Program-made: the position numbers and the translations under genes
NCBI RefSeq assembly: GCF_000143825.1
Contig: NZ_CM000961.1
Span: forward strand, 744,001-808,000
Length of the DNA stretch: 64,000 nucleotides
Source of the DNA: Corynebacterium genitalium ATCC 33030
GTDB lineage: Bacteria > Actinomycetota > Actinomycetes > Mycobacteriales > Mycobacteriaceae
Direction of reading: 5' to 3'
In this document: positions 54,133 through 63,355 of the stretch, in pieces
Layout: each line of letters opens with the position of its first letter
How positions within the stretch are numbered: the first letter of the stretch is position 1
The notes under the pieces: generated by a model
The model's database searches: none
The model's input: only the letters and a program-made list of their open reading frames with translations
Told to the model about the DNA's origin: nothing

Positions 54133-54801
54133 ATGACCAGCCCATTCGATTCCGAGAACCGCACCGGTGACATTGACAACGCAGATAACGCACCGGACCG
54201 TAGCTACGCCGACACTGATCGCCGCAACGAGGACCTGCACGACTCTGCACGTGACACCTCCACTGAGGAGCACGGTGTGCGGCGCGACGGCAGCGTGGAC
54301 ACGCACCTGCGCGACGAGCGCACGCTTGACGACGGCCGCGTGGTCAAGTCCGAGCCGGTTGACCTGGGCGTGAAGGACGTTCACGCGGATGGCCAGGGCT
54401 GCACCTGCGGTAACCACGGTGAAGGCTGCACTTGCGGCCACCACAAGACCTGCGACTGCCCTCCCGGTGAGTGCCACTGCCATGGCCACGCCGGTGAGCA
54501 GGGCGCGCACCGCAATGAGGGCGCGCACCGCAATGAGGGTGGTGTTCCGGACCACGGCGACTGCGCGTGCCAGCAGTGCCAGGAGCGCCGCCGCGACAAC
54601 AACAGCGAGACCCGCGACAACGGCGAAGAGAAGGACTTCACCCACCCGGACACGGTGAACGAGGACGGTACGAACCCGGCTGTCCGTACCGTCGATAAGG
54701 CGGAGGGCTACAACGAGAACGCATCCTGGAACGACGGCATTGAGCCGGCACAGCGTCAGGAGCCGCGCTCGTACGAGAACGAGGACGAAAGCGTCAACTA
54801 A
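54133..54801 (+). CDS. Cys/His-rich hydrophilic protein, metallothionein-like
   Basis: 222-residue, very acidic and polar protein with no membrane segment. Residues ~89-117 hold CTCG, CTCGHH, CDC and CHCHGH, and ~139-144 hold CACQQC: eleven cysteines, nearly all in CxC pairs, interleaved with histidines, and none elsewhere. This is the chemistry of metallothioneins, but the long disordered flanks (1-85 and 150-222) and the total length are unlike known bacterial ones (~50-60 residues). TAGGAG precedes the ATG by eight bases. A terminator follows at 54836. I do not recognise the family; metal buffering is an inference. Confidence 0.75.
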   Translation: MTSPFDSENRTGDIDNADNAPDRSYADTDRRNEDLHDSARDTSTEEHGVRRDGSVDTHLRDERTLDDGRVVKSEPVDLGVKDVHADGQGCTCGNHGEGCTCGHHKTCDCPPGECHCHGHAGEQGAHRNEGAHRNEGGVPDHGDCACQQCQERRRDNNSETRDNGEEKDFTHPDTVNEDGTNPAVRTVDKAEGYNENASWNDGIEPAQRQEPRSYENEDESVN

Positions 54802-54835
54802 GCCTCTGGGTCGCTTTGTTCATTACTTATTAGAC

Positions 54836-54860
54836 AAGGCTTAACCGTGAAAGCCTTTTA
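54836..54860 (+). terminator. Hairpin terminator after the Cys/His-rich gene
   Basis: AAGGCTT (54836-54842) pairs with AAGCCTT (54851-54857) around eight bases, followed by TTAC. The stem is short and the terminator is moderate. Confidence 0.55.
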
Positions 54861-54890
54861 CATGCGTGCTGAGTGGGCATAATGGCCCCC

Positions 54891-56228
54891 ATGCGCATGA
54901 CTGTTATTGGCACTGGTTACCTCGGAGCAACTCACGCCGCCTGCATGGCGGAGCTGGGGCACGAGGTGCTGGGGATTGATGTTGACCAGGCGAAGATCGA
55001 CGCTCTGAAGAATGGCAGGGTGCCGTTCTTCGAGCCGGGGCTTCCGGAGGTGCTGGAGCGCAACATTTCCAATGGGCGTCTGAGCTTTACCACGGACTAC
55101 GAAGAAGCCGCTCAGTTCGCCAACGTCCACTTCATCGGAGTGGGCACTCCGCAGCAGCGCGGGTCCTATGCGGCGGATACGACCTATGTGGAGGCTGCCG
55201 TCGATAGTCTCGTGCCGCACCTTGAGGGTGACCACGTGATCCTGGGCAAGTCGACCGTTCCCGTCGGCACGGCGGCGGCACTGCAGGAGCGTGCGGACAG
55301 GCTCGCCGAGCAGGCGGGCAAGGGCGCCAGCGTGGAGATCGCGTGGAACCCGGAGTTCCTCCGTGAGGGCTACGCCGTGCAGGACACGATCACCCCGGAC
55401 CGCATCGTTTTGGGTGTGAACACCCAAAACGAAGGAACATCGACGGCAGAAGCTGTCGCCCGCGAGGTGTACGCGGAGCCGCTGAACAACGACACCCCGT
55501 TCATCGTCACGGATCTGCAGACCGCTGAGCTGGTGAAAGTCTCAGCGAACGCGTTCCTGGCCACGAAGATCAGCTTCATCAACGCCGTGTCAGAGGTCTG
55601 CGAGAATGTCGGCGCGGATGTCACGCAGCTTGCCGACGCCATTGGTCACGACGACCGCATTGGCCGTAAGTTCCTCGGTGCCGGCCTGGGCTTCGGCGGC
55701 GGCTGCCTGCCGAAGGACATTCGCGCCTTCATGGCTCGCGCCGGGGAGGTCGGCGCCGATCAGGCACTGACGTTCCTGCGCGAGGTCGACGCGATCAATA
55801 TGCGCCGCCGCGAGCGCGTGATCGATCTGTCGCGGGAGATTCTCGGCTCACTGATCGGCAAGCGGATCACGGTCCTCGGCGCGGCGTTCAAGCCGAACTC
55901 CGACGATGTCCGCGACTCGCCGGCCCTTGCCGTCGCCGGCCAGCTCAATCTCTCCGGTGCCGCCGTGCGCGTCTACGACCCGCAGGCCATGGACAACGCG
56001 CGCAAGGTCTTCCCGACGCTCGATTACGCCGCGTCGCTTGATGATGCCCTCACCGGCGCTGAGCTGGTCATCCTCGCCACCGAATGGCAGGACTTCAAGG
56101 AGCTCGACCCAGCTCACGCCGGTGAGCTCGTTGCGGAAAAGCGGCTTATCGACGGGCGCAACGTCCTCCCCGTCGACGCCTGGCAGGCCGTAGGCTGGCA
56201 GCTCTGGGCGCTCGGCCGCACCCTCTAA
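54891..56228 (+). CDS. ugd: UDP-glucose 6-dehydrogenase
   Basis: 445-residue NAD-dependent enzyme oxidising UDP-glucose to UDP-glucuronate. The dinucleotide fold begins MRMTVIGTGYLGATHAACM; the catalytic cysteine is in GFGGGCLPKDIRAF (~264), and the C-terminal domain has GAAFKPNSDDVRDSPAL. UDP-glucuronate can feed glycolipids or polysaccharide. CATAAT at 54878-54883 lies seven bases before the ATG at 54891, so the message is probably leaderless; an ATG nine bases upstream overlaps this hexamer and is unlikely. Confidence 0.92.
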   Translation: MRMTVIGTGYLGATHAACMAELGHEVLGIDVDQAKIDALKNGRVPFFEPGLPEVLERNISNGRLSFTTDYEEAAQFANVHFIGVGTPQQRGSYAADTTYVEAAVDSLVPHLEGDHVILGKSTVPVGTAAALQERADRLAEQAGKGASVEIAWNPEFLREGYAVQDTITPDRIVLGVNTQNEGTSTAEAVAREVYAEPLNNDTPFIVTDLQTAELVKVSANAFLATKISFINAVSEVCENVGADVTQLADAIGHDDRIGRKFLGAGLGFGGGCLPKDIRAFMARAGEVGADQALTFLREVDAINMRRRERVIDLSREILGSLIGKRITVLGAAFKPNSDDVRDSPALAVAGQLNLSGAAVRVYDPQAMDNARKVFPTLDYAASLDDALTGAELVILATEWQDFKELDPAHAGELVAEKRLIDGRNVLPVDAWQAVGWQLWALGRTL

Positions 56229-56342
56229 CGGAGGTCCGTTCGAGGGGGGAAGCATTTTTATTCAGGATTGTTTACAACATTCTGTGTTGCAGGTAGTCTT
56301 TCGTTGGTTAATCAGTACAGAAACGTTAGGCGAATCCTCCCA

Positions 56343-59300
56343 ATGACCCCCCTTAGCTCTGTGCAGCCCTCTGGCCTGCGCATTTCCGTTACCAAGCGCG
56401 CCGTCAGTGCCGCCACGGTCGCCATTATTGGATTGTCCACTGTCCGGGTAGTTGCCCCCGATTGGGGCGCGCTTCCTGCTGCTTCGGCGGAACCCCAGAC
56501 CGTAAACGGCCAGCATTACAACGACCAAGCTCCGCAAAACGTGCCGTGGGGTGCGGTAAAGAATGAAAATCAGTTCAGCGGAATGTTTTTAAGCCTCGAT
56601 GCAATTTCGAAGGAAAAGGCTAAGACAGGCAAGTACGGCAACTGGGGTAGCTCAGTACCGCTGACCATCTGGAGCAAGCAAGATAAGACGGACTACAAGA
56701 ACGTCTTCTCTGGTCTCGATCGCCCGGTGCCGTTCAAGGGTTCCAACAGGCTTGCAACTCCGCTGGGCGAGTGGTCATACACCTCCGAATTCAATGAAGT
56801 GTTCTCCGTCAACTGGACTCCCGCTCCGGGGTACATCGGTTACGCCCCGCCGCTGCCGATCCAGATCGATCCCTTTAAATCGAAGCTCAAAAAGGAGTAC
56901 CACTACGCCACCGTTGACCTGCCGGGCAAAGGCACGACGGATCTGACATCCACGGGCGCCTTCGGTGCCACGCAGACTGCCCAGGCATCTGCTGGCTTCA
57001 ACGGTGTGAAGGACGGCATGGGCTGGTCCGGGTTCACACCGAAGTACGCCTTCCAGGTGGATAGGCAGGACGCAGTCGCAGGCAAGGTCGACGGCGCTCT
57101 CGACTACAAGACTGACGCTGCCACCAATTACCTCGGCCACGTCACCACCGAGCTGAACACCAGCGAAGGTAAGTACTCGATCAATCCGGACACTGGTGAG
57201 GTCTCCTTCACGCCGAGCCCGATCTTCTTCTCGGATGCCGAGGTCAAGGATGCGAACATCACGCAGAAGTCGGCGGCACCGGTGCGCGTCGTCGTCAGCA
57301 ACATGACCACGAATACGATCGGGAAGAACCGCCGCGTCATGGCGTACGGGCAGACTCGGCCGGCGCACACAATCAACCCGAATAATGCTTCGTATGCGGA
57401 GGTCACCACCCTTTACACGCCGAACGTCGTCAAGCCGACGGTCGGCCTGAACAACGCGGAAGCGAATGAACTGGCCGGACGCGACGTCACGCTGAATCCT
57501 GATTTCGCGCAGTCCAGCGGGCAGGCGGCGATCGATAAATCCTCAGTGGCCTTGATCAATGCCACTGGTCAGGACGCCGGGCGCGAGCTGACGGTCGACG
57601 GCGAGGGCACGTGGAAGGTCAACCGCAACGGCTCGGTGACCTTCACCCCTGAGCTCGGTTTCGTGGGCAACCCCACGCCGATCCAGTACACCGCGAAGAA
57701 CGAGCACGGTGTTCCCGCGGGCAGGGCTACCCTTTCCGTGCGGTACGACGTGCAGGACGGAACGCTGGCGACGACGATCGAGGAGCAGGGCAAAGCTCAG
57801 AAGTCCACGGACAACGGTAAGGGCGACTGGGGCCTGACCGCCCAGAAGATGTTCCCGGGTTACCCGAGGTCGTGGTACGGCGAGTTCACGTACGGCCTGG
57901 TCACCCCTGATGGTGAGCTGGTCACGCAAGATACTTCGCTGCAGATTGCGAATGTCGGCCGGTACAGCATCAACAAGAACACCGGTGAGGTCACATTCAC
58001 TCCGGAACCGTCCTTCACGGGCGCTGCTCCGGCTGTCGGCGTGCGCATCACGAATCTGAAGACTGCGAATGGCCAGCCCCGCCCTGCGGACGGTCACTAC
58101 CGGCCGATTGTGTCGACGACGAACATGATCCTGCGGCCTGTGTCCGCCACCGGCGAGGTGGGGGAGAAGCTCACTGCGGCTCCGAAGTACGGCAGGGGTA
58201 TGGTCCCGGGCTCCGTTCAGATCGACGGTGCTGACGCGGACAGCAGCGGCAAAACGAAGACTATCCCCAACCAGGGTGCCTGGTCCGTTGACCGTGAGGG
58301 CGTTTTCACGTTCACGCCTGTCGACGGTTTCTACGGCACCCCGGACCCGGTCGATTACACCGTGGCCAACGCTGAGGGTGTGCGCTCGGAGCCGGGCACG
58401 GTGCTGGGTGAGTACAAGGCTGTGAAGACGTCGCCGTCGACAAGCACTGGCGATGCAAACCAGCCGCAGAAGTCGAAGTCGGGCAAGGAGATGTTCCCGT
58501 CCTTCCCGAGCGACTGGACTATCGCGTACTCGCTTGCGGATGCTGCGGACAACGTTCTGACGAGGAACGAGGGCACCTACACTATCGTCCCGACCACCGG
58601 CGTGGTCACGTTCGAGCCTGCCGACAACTACCGCGGAACCCCCGGTACCGTCACTGTGGAAGCAATGACGAAGACCGGCGCGAAGGAATCCACCACCTAC
58701 CAGGTGTCGGTGACGGGCCAGACTACGGCGACGAACACGACGACGTTGCCGCCGGTGACGGAGACGGTCACCACCGAAGTTCCGACCACTGTGACTACTG
58801 CGGTCCCCACCACCGTGGGCGGTGTTCCGACAACGGTTGAAAAGACCGTCACCACGACCGTGACGTCGAAGTCGACGTACCAGGTCACGGTCACGACGAC
58901 CCCGCCGCAGGCAACGATTACGCAGTTCCCCGCGCCGATGACGGAGACCATTTCGCCCAGCCCGGTCACGGTGACGCCTGCCCCGATCACCACAACGGTG
59001 AACGTCACGGGTGAACCGACGGCGGTCACTGCCACTCCGGAGGCCATCACCGCGACGGTGCCGGACGTGGTCACGACGGTCAGCGGCACGCCCGTCACTG
59101 TGGCAGTGCCGCCGGTGACGGTGACCCCGAACCCGGTCACCGTGACTGTGACGCCGCGTGTTTCTCCCACCGTCACGGTCACGCCTGAACCGGCAACGGC
59201 GACTCCGGATCCCGTCACTACCACGCTGACGCCGGCTCCGATCACTACGACCTTGGACGGCAACAGCCTCGAGATCAGCGATTCCGTTATCAAGGTCACT

Positions 59301-59783
59301 GCACCGACGGACAACCCGTTCTCTGTGCAGGTGGACGTGCCGGAGATGGAAACAGGCTCCCTGAAGTTCACCGGTGTTGGCGGTGTCGACCTCCAGCCGG
59401 AGATCACCCCGGACATGCGTGAAATGAAAGTTCCGGGCCAGGGTCGCTGGATTATTGACAGCGCTACGGGTGAGATCACTTTCTTCCCGAATCCGAACTT
59501 CGGCGGTAGGATCTCCCGGGCTGAACTCGCCTACAAGCGTAAAGACGGTTCTGAGCACAAGTTCACTATCCAGGCTTCCTACCCGAAAACGGAGGAGCCG
59601 GAAGAGCCGAGCAATACGGGCACGCCGAACAAGCCGACTGAGCCGAAACCGTCGGGGAACTCGCGCGATGCTCTACTGTGGTTGCTGCCGTTCGGTCTGC
59701 TGGCTGCGGGCCTTGGTTTGCTGGGTATGCCGACGATCACCTTGTACCCGGAGCAGATCAAGAAGAGTCTCACGCGCCAATAA
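56343..59783 (+). CDS. Large surface protein with CshA-type repeats and Thr/Pro-rich stalk
   Basis: 1146-residue exported protein. The signal peptide ends ~AASA (residue ~49). An N-terminal domain (~50-350) is followed by four or more CshA/fibril-type repeats (each with a GxWxVxxxGxVTFTPxxxFxG pattern, ~280-790). A stalk (~810-990) rich in PVTVTP, PITTT and VTTTV repeats leads to another repeat domain, a proline-rich segment and a C-terminal membrane helix (LLWLLPFGLLAAGLGLLG). There is no LPXTG sorting motif, so it is anchored by the helix. The role is probably adhesion or cell-surface structure. The start at 56343 is chosen for the signal peptide; a ribosome-binding site is not obvious. Confidence 0.78.
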   Translation: MTPLSSVQPSGLRISVTKRAVSAATVAIIGLSTVRVVAPDWGALPAASAEPQTVNGQHYNDQAPQNVPWGAVKNENQFSGMFLSLDAISKEKAKTGKYGNWGSSVPLTIWSKQDKTDYKNVFSGLDRPVPFKGSNRLATPLGEWSYTSEFNEVFSVNWTPAPGYIGYAPPLPIQIDPFKSKLKKEYHYATVDLPGKGTTDLTSTGAFGATQTAQASAGFNGVKDGMGWSGFTPKYAFQVDRQDAVAGKVDGALDYKTDAATNYLGHVTTELNTSEGKYSINPDTGEVSFTPSPIFFSDAEVKDANITQKSAAPVRVVVSNMTTNTIGKNRRVMAYGQTRPAHTINPNNASYAEVTTLYTPNVVKPTVGLNNAEANELAGRDVTLNPDFAQSSGQAAIDKSSVALINATGQDAGRELTVDGEGTWKVNRNGSVTFTPELGFVGNPTPIQYTAKNEHGVPAGRATLSVRYDVQDGTLATTIEEQGKAQKSTDNGKGDWGLTAQKMFPGYPRSWYGEFTYGLVTPDGELVTQDTSLQIANVGRYSINKNTGEVTFTPEPSFTGAAPAVGVRITNLKTANGQPRPADGHYRPIVSTTNMILRPVSATGEVGEKLTAAPKYGRGMVPGSVQIDGADADSSGKTKTIPNQGAWSVDREGVFTFTPVDGFYGTPDPVDYTVANAEGVRSEPGTVLGEYKAVKTSPSTSTGDANQPQKSKSGKEMFPSFPSDWTIAYSLADAADNVLTRNEGTYTIVPTTGVVTFEPADNYRGTPGTVTVEAMTKTGAKESTTYQVSVTGQTTATNTTTLPPVTETVTTEVPTTVTTAVPTTVGGVPTTVEKTVTTTVTSKSTYQVTVTTTPPQATITQFPAPMTETISPSPVTVTPAPITTTVNVTGEPTAVTATPEAITATVPDVVTTVSGTPVTVAVPPVTVTPNPVTVTVTPRVSPTVTVTPEPATATPDPVTTTLTPAPITTTLDGNSLEISDSVIKVTAPTDNPFSVQVDVPEMETGSLKFTGVGGVDLQPEITPDMREMKVPGQGRWIIDSATGEITFFPNPNFGGRISRAELAYKRKDGSEHKFTIQASYPKTEEPEEPSNTGTPNKPTEPKPSGNSRDALLWLLPFGLLAAGLGLLGMPTITLYPEQIKKSLTRQ

Positions 59784-59788
59784 AGGTC

Positions 59789-59833
59789 AGGGGGCGGGCA
59801 ATAAACGTTGTCGCTTATCGGTGCCCCCTAGCC
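59789..59833. terminator. Bidirectional hairpin between the surface protein gene and alaT
   Basis: AGGGGGC just after the surface protein stop pairs with GCCCCCT before the alaT stop. Inner bases (GGCAATAA with TTATCGGTGCC) extend the stem imperfectly. It serves two convergent genes. Confidence 0.6.
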
Positions 59834-59843
59834 CCCACGCTCC

Positions 59844-61112
59844 TTAGTGCTGGTGGTAGTCGCTGAGGAAGTTGCCCAGCCGTTCTATGGCGTTCTCCAG
59901 CTGGGACGCCCACGGCAGCGTGACCACGCGGAAGTGGTCCGGTTTGGGGTAGTTGAAGCCGGAGCCGCCGACCATGAGGATCTTTTCGCTCTTGAGCAGG
60001 TCGAGCATGAAGCGTTCGTCGTCGTAGATGTGGTACATCTCGGTGTCGATCTTCGGGAAGGCGTAGAGCGCACCCTTCGGTTCGACGACAGAGACGCCGG
60101 GGATTTCCCGCAGCTTCTTGATGGTGATGTCGCGCTGTTCCTTGAGTCGGCCGCCTTCACCGGTGAGACTGAAAATGGACTGCCGGCCGCCGAGCGCGAC
60201 CTGGATCGCGTGCTGGCCTGGCACGTTGGAGCACAGGCGCGTGCCGGCGAGCAGATCCAGGCCCTCGACGAATCCGGTGGCGCGGCGCTTCGGGCCGGTA
60301 ATCATCATCCAGCCGGCGCGGTAACCGCACACCCGGTACGCCTTCGACAGGCCATTGAAGGTGCAGGTGAGCAGGTCAGGGGCGACCTCCGCCATGGAAA
60401 TGTGCTTGGCGCCGTCGTACAGGACGCGGTCGTAGATCTCGTCGGCAAGCACCATGAGCTCGTGCTCGCGGGCGATATCCGCGATGCCCTCGAGGATCTC
60501 GCGCGAGTACACAGCACCCGTGGGGTTGTTCGGGTTGATCACCACGATCGCCTTGGTGCGGTCGTTCACCTTGGAGCGAATGTCCTCGAGCGAGGGGTTC
60601 CAGTCGTCTTCCTCGTCGCAGATGTAGTGCACGGGAGTGCCGCCGCTTAACGACGTCGCCGCTGTCCACAGCGGGTAATCGGGAGACGGGATGAGGACCT
60701 CGTCTCCGTCGTTAAGCAATGCCTGCGTGACCATGTTGATCAGCTCGCTGACCCCGTTGCCCAAGTACACGTCGTCAATATCGAATTCTGGGAAACCGTC
60801 GATCTCCTCGTAGCGCGTGACGACGGCTCGCCGCGCCGGAATAATGCCCTTCGACGTCGAGTACGCCTGCGAGTGCGGCAAGTTGGCGATGATGTCGCGC
60901 ATGATCACATCGGGAGCATCGAAACCGAAGATGCCGGGGTTGCCCGTGTTCAGCTTGAGGATGTTGTGGCCGTCGCGCTCCATTTCCTCCGCCGTCGCCG
61001 CGACCGGTCCACGCAGGTCATAGGCCACGTTCTTGAGCTTGTCCGCCTGATCAAAATGGCGGTGTTTCTTCAAAGGCTTGCGCTGGGGGTTCTCATTGGT
61101 GTCGTCGCTCAT
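59844..61112 (-). CDS. alaT: Alanine aminotransferase AlaT
   Basis: 422-residue class I/II PLP-dependent aminotransferase, exchanging the amino group between alanine and glutamate. PLP lysine is in FNGLSKAYRVCGYRAGW (~252). NPNNPTGAVYS and YDRVLYDGAKH are other family signatures. It resembles AlaT of corynebacteria and Rv0337c. It begins 32 bases after the DUF1707 gene on the same strand, so the two may be cotranscribed. A short N-terminal polar tail (NENPQRKPLKKHRHF) is usual for this group. Confidence 0.9.
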   Translation of the reverse strand: MSDDTNENPQRKPLKKHRHFDQADKLKNVAYDLRGPVAATAEEMERDGHNILKLNTGNPGIFGFDAPDVIMRDIIANLPHSQAYSTSKGIIPARRAVVTRYEEIDGFPEFDIDDVYLGNGVSELINMVTQALLNDGDEVLIPSPDYPLWTAATSLSGGTPVHYICDEEDDWNPSLEDIRSKVNDRTKAIVVINPNNPTGAVYSREILEGIADIAREHELMVLADEIYDRVLYDGAKHISMAEVAPDLLTCTFNGLSKAYRVCGYRAGWMMITGPKRRATGFVEGLDLLAGTRLCSNVPGQHAIQVALGGRQSIFSLTGEGGRLKEQRDITIKKLREIPGVSVVEPKGALYAFPKIDTEMYHIYDDERFMLDLLKSEKILMVGGSGFNYPKPDHFRVVTLPWASQLENAIERLGNFLSDYHQH

Positions 61113-61144
61113 GGGGCCATTCTATTGAGAATTCGCCGCGGTTT

Positions 61145-61795
61145 TCACCGCTTGAAGCGGTTAATCGTGTCTTGCGCGTAGCCCATCACGTCGCCAGTGA
61201 GCTGGTCGCGCTGCGCTGCACGCAAAGCTTTACGACGTTCCTCCTCCAGCCGGCGGGCCGTCCTCATATCCCTGAGTCGCTTGCGCTCAAGCTGTGCCGG
61301 ACTTGGGGTGTACCAGCTATCCGGGCCGACCTTCATGATGTAGAGGAGGATGAACAGCGTCGGAACAATGAAGACTGGCATCATCGCCCATAACGGTGCG
61401 ACAGTTTCCGCCAGCACGATGCCGCCGCTGAGCGACAGCAGCGTGCCCAGGCCGAACATGCCGAGGCGGATGTTCTGGCCACTCTTGCGGGCAGTCGCAA
61501 TCTCGTGGCGGGTATAGACGTCGAGTTCCTGGCCGTGCGCCGGCTGGTACTGCTGGTATGCCTCTATCTCCTGAGACTGCTGCTGCGTGGGGAGGTCCCG
61601 GAACAGCGGTTCCAGGTCACGGTGGGTGGCGGCCTGGGTAGCGGCATCGCACCGCTTGTCGTACTCCTCCGGATCCAAGCGGCCCTCGCCGTACGCGTAG
61701 GTCAGCTGGGCCAACGCGTCCGCACGCTCCGCGTCAGACAGGCGAAGGTCGCGGGCCGGGGGCTTAGGGTACGGCTGATTACTCACGCCATCCAT
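61145..61795 (-). CDS. DUF1707 membrane protein
   Basis: 216-residue protein. The DUF1707 (SHOCT-like) domain is at residues ~14-68 (RLSDAERADALAQLTYAYGEGRLDPEEYDKRC). Two membrane segments follow (~110-155), then a long basic helix (RKRLRDMRTARRLEEERRKALRAA, written without gaps only in part here). The function is unknown. The ATG at 61795 or a GTG three codons later may start it. Confidence 0.82.
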   Translation of the reverse strand: MDGVSNQPYPKPPARDLRLSDAERADALAQLTYAYGEGRLDPEEYDKRCDAATQAATHRDLEPLFRDLPTQQQSQEIEAYQQYQPAHGQELDVYTRHEIATARKSGQNIRLGMFGLGTLLSLSGGIVLAETVAPLWAMMPVFIVPTLFILLYIMKVGPDSWYTPSPAQLERKRLRDMRTARRLEEERRKALRAAQRDQLTGDVMGYAQDTINRFKR

Positions 61796-61940
61796 CTTAA
61801 ACCCGGTTCATCTCGCGGCGGCGTGTTCATGCAACGGGGCACGTTAAGCGCTGTCTACCCCCTTGGTGCAATCTGAATAATGGCTGAACAATGCTTCGCT
61901 TGAACTCGCATATTTTCGCCAACACAATATGATAGCCCTT

Positions 61941-63257
61941 ATGACCAACCCCAATGATCCAAATAACCCGTTCGGCGGTCAGGACAACAATCCTTTCGGC
62001 GGCGGCTACGGAAACAACAGCAGCAATTCCAACAACCAGAACCCCGCTGACTCGACCGGTTCCACCTCCTACGGGCAGGGAGGCTACGGCCAGTCCGGCT
62101 CCAGCTCCTATGGCCAGAGCAGCTATGGCCAGGGCGGCTCTAGCGCCTACGGAGAGGGCTCCTATGGCCAGGGTGGCTCCAGCGCTTACGGTCAGTCCGG
62201 CTCCGACCAGTTCGGTTCCACCTCGAACTCCGGCTACGGTGACTCCACCTACGGTCAGTCTGGCCAGAACGGCTACGGTCAGTCCGGCTCGGGCTACGAC
62301 CAGTCTGGCTCCGGCTACGGCGCCTACGGGCAGACACCGGGTCAGGACGGTTACGGACAGAACTCCTACGGTCAGGCCTATGCTCCGGGGCCGGGTTTCC
62401 AGCACCCGGAGAATGACCCGAACGCTTCCGAGTCGGGCCGCCCGCTGCAGCCCACCGGCGGCTCGCTGCCGATCGTCGAGTCTATTCCGTTCGCGTTCAA
62501 GCGCCTGTTCAGCAAGAACTGGCACGTATACATCGGCTTCACGGTGCTGATGATGATCGCCTCGATCGTTGCGCTGCTCCTCATCATTGTTCCGGTGATC
62601 GCGGCGGCGACCAACGACCCCAATGCTGGCAGCCCGAACTACAACCTGGCGGAGGAGCATCCCTTCGGGATCATCGCCGGGTACCTGGTCATGATAGCCA
62701 TCATGTTCGTGATGTACATCGTGCTGTACAACACTGCATTGCGCGACAGCCGCGGTGAAGAACCGAGCTGGGGCAACCTGTTCAAGAACATCCGATGGGG
62801 CCAGGTCATCTTGGTCCACGTCCTTCTCGGATTGGCTGTGTTTGTGATCTATGTCGTCTTCGCGCTGCTCATGATCTTCTTATCTGAGGTACACGTCGCG
62901 CTGGGCATCATCGTCTTCCTGCTCATGATCGCAGCAATGATCGCCGCTGCTCCAGTTCTCAACCTGGCGCCGTTCTACGTGTACGACGGCCGCACCAACG
63001 CCGTCGGTGCCTTCAAGATGGCGTGGCAGGATGCTAAGCCCCATTTCCTGCTGATCGTGGTTTCACTCTTCCTCATCAGCATCGCTTGCAGTGCATTCGC
63101 AATCGTAACGATCGGGTTCGGCATGTTCGCTCTTCCAGCGCTCCAGGCCCTCGCCTACGTCTTCATCTACCGCTGGATCAGCGCACACCGCGACCAGCCC
63201 AACCAGGCTGGCCCGCAGCACCCTGAGTCCCCCAACGGCTACATGAGCATGTACTAA
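61941..63257 (+). CDS. Membrane protein with SYGQ-repeat low-complexity N-terminus
   Basis: 438-residue protein. Residues ~1-160 are almost entirely Gly, Ser, Tyr, Gln and Asn, with SYGQ/GYGQ units repeated about fifteen times, like the prion-like domains of eukaryotic RNA-binding proteins. After a short linker come six membrane segments (~190-410) resembling the DUF7544/GPDPase membrane-domain type. TATGAT at 61928-61933 sits seven bases before the ATG, so the message is probably leaderless. The membrane part is similar to the next gene. The function is unknown. Confidence 0.78.
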   Translation: MTNPNDPNNPFGGQDNNPFGGGYGNNSSNSNNQNPADSTGSTSYGQGGYGQSGSSSYGQSSYGQGGSSAYGEGSYGQGGSSAYGQSGSDQFGSTSNSGYGDSTYGQSGQNGYGQSGSGYDQSGSGYGAYGQTPGQDGYGQNSYGQAYAPGPGFQHPENDPNASESGRPLQPTGGSLPIVESIPFAFKRLFSKNWHVYIGFTVLMMIASIVALLLIIVPVIAAATNDPNAGSPNYNLAEEHPFGIIAGYLVMIAIMFVMYIVLYNTALRDSRGEEPSWGNLFKNIRWGQVILVHVLLGLAVFVIYVVFALLMIFLSEVHVALGIIVFLLMIAAMIAAAPVLNLAPFYVYDGRTNAVGAFKMAWQDAKPHFLLIVVSLFLISIACSAFAIVTIGFGMFALPALQALAYVFIYRWISAHRDQPNQAGPQHPESPNGYMSMY

Positions 63258-63278
63258 AGCTCACCCGGTGTAACCCTC

Positions 63279-63323
63279 AGCGTGCCGCCTGCATCTAACA
63301 ATGGTGCTGGGCGGCACGCTTTT
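63279..63323 (+). terminator. Hairpin terminator after the SYGQ protein gene
   Basis: AGCGTGCCGCC (63279-63289) pairs perfectly with GGCGGCACGCT (63310-63320) around a 20-base loop, followed by TTTC. Confidence 0.8.
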
Positions 63324-63355
63324 CATCTCTTAGCAGCAGGTATGAAGGAGCCAAG

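Noticed and set aside
57543..59558. 671-codon minus-strand frame opposite the surface protein gene
   Set aside because: The product is dominated by Arg/His/Gly repeats that mirror the Thr/Pro stalk. No start signal is present.
62000..62400. CRISPR array or minisatellite in the SYGQ region
   Set aside because: The repetition is at the protein level with irregular DNA units in an open frame, without spacers.
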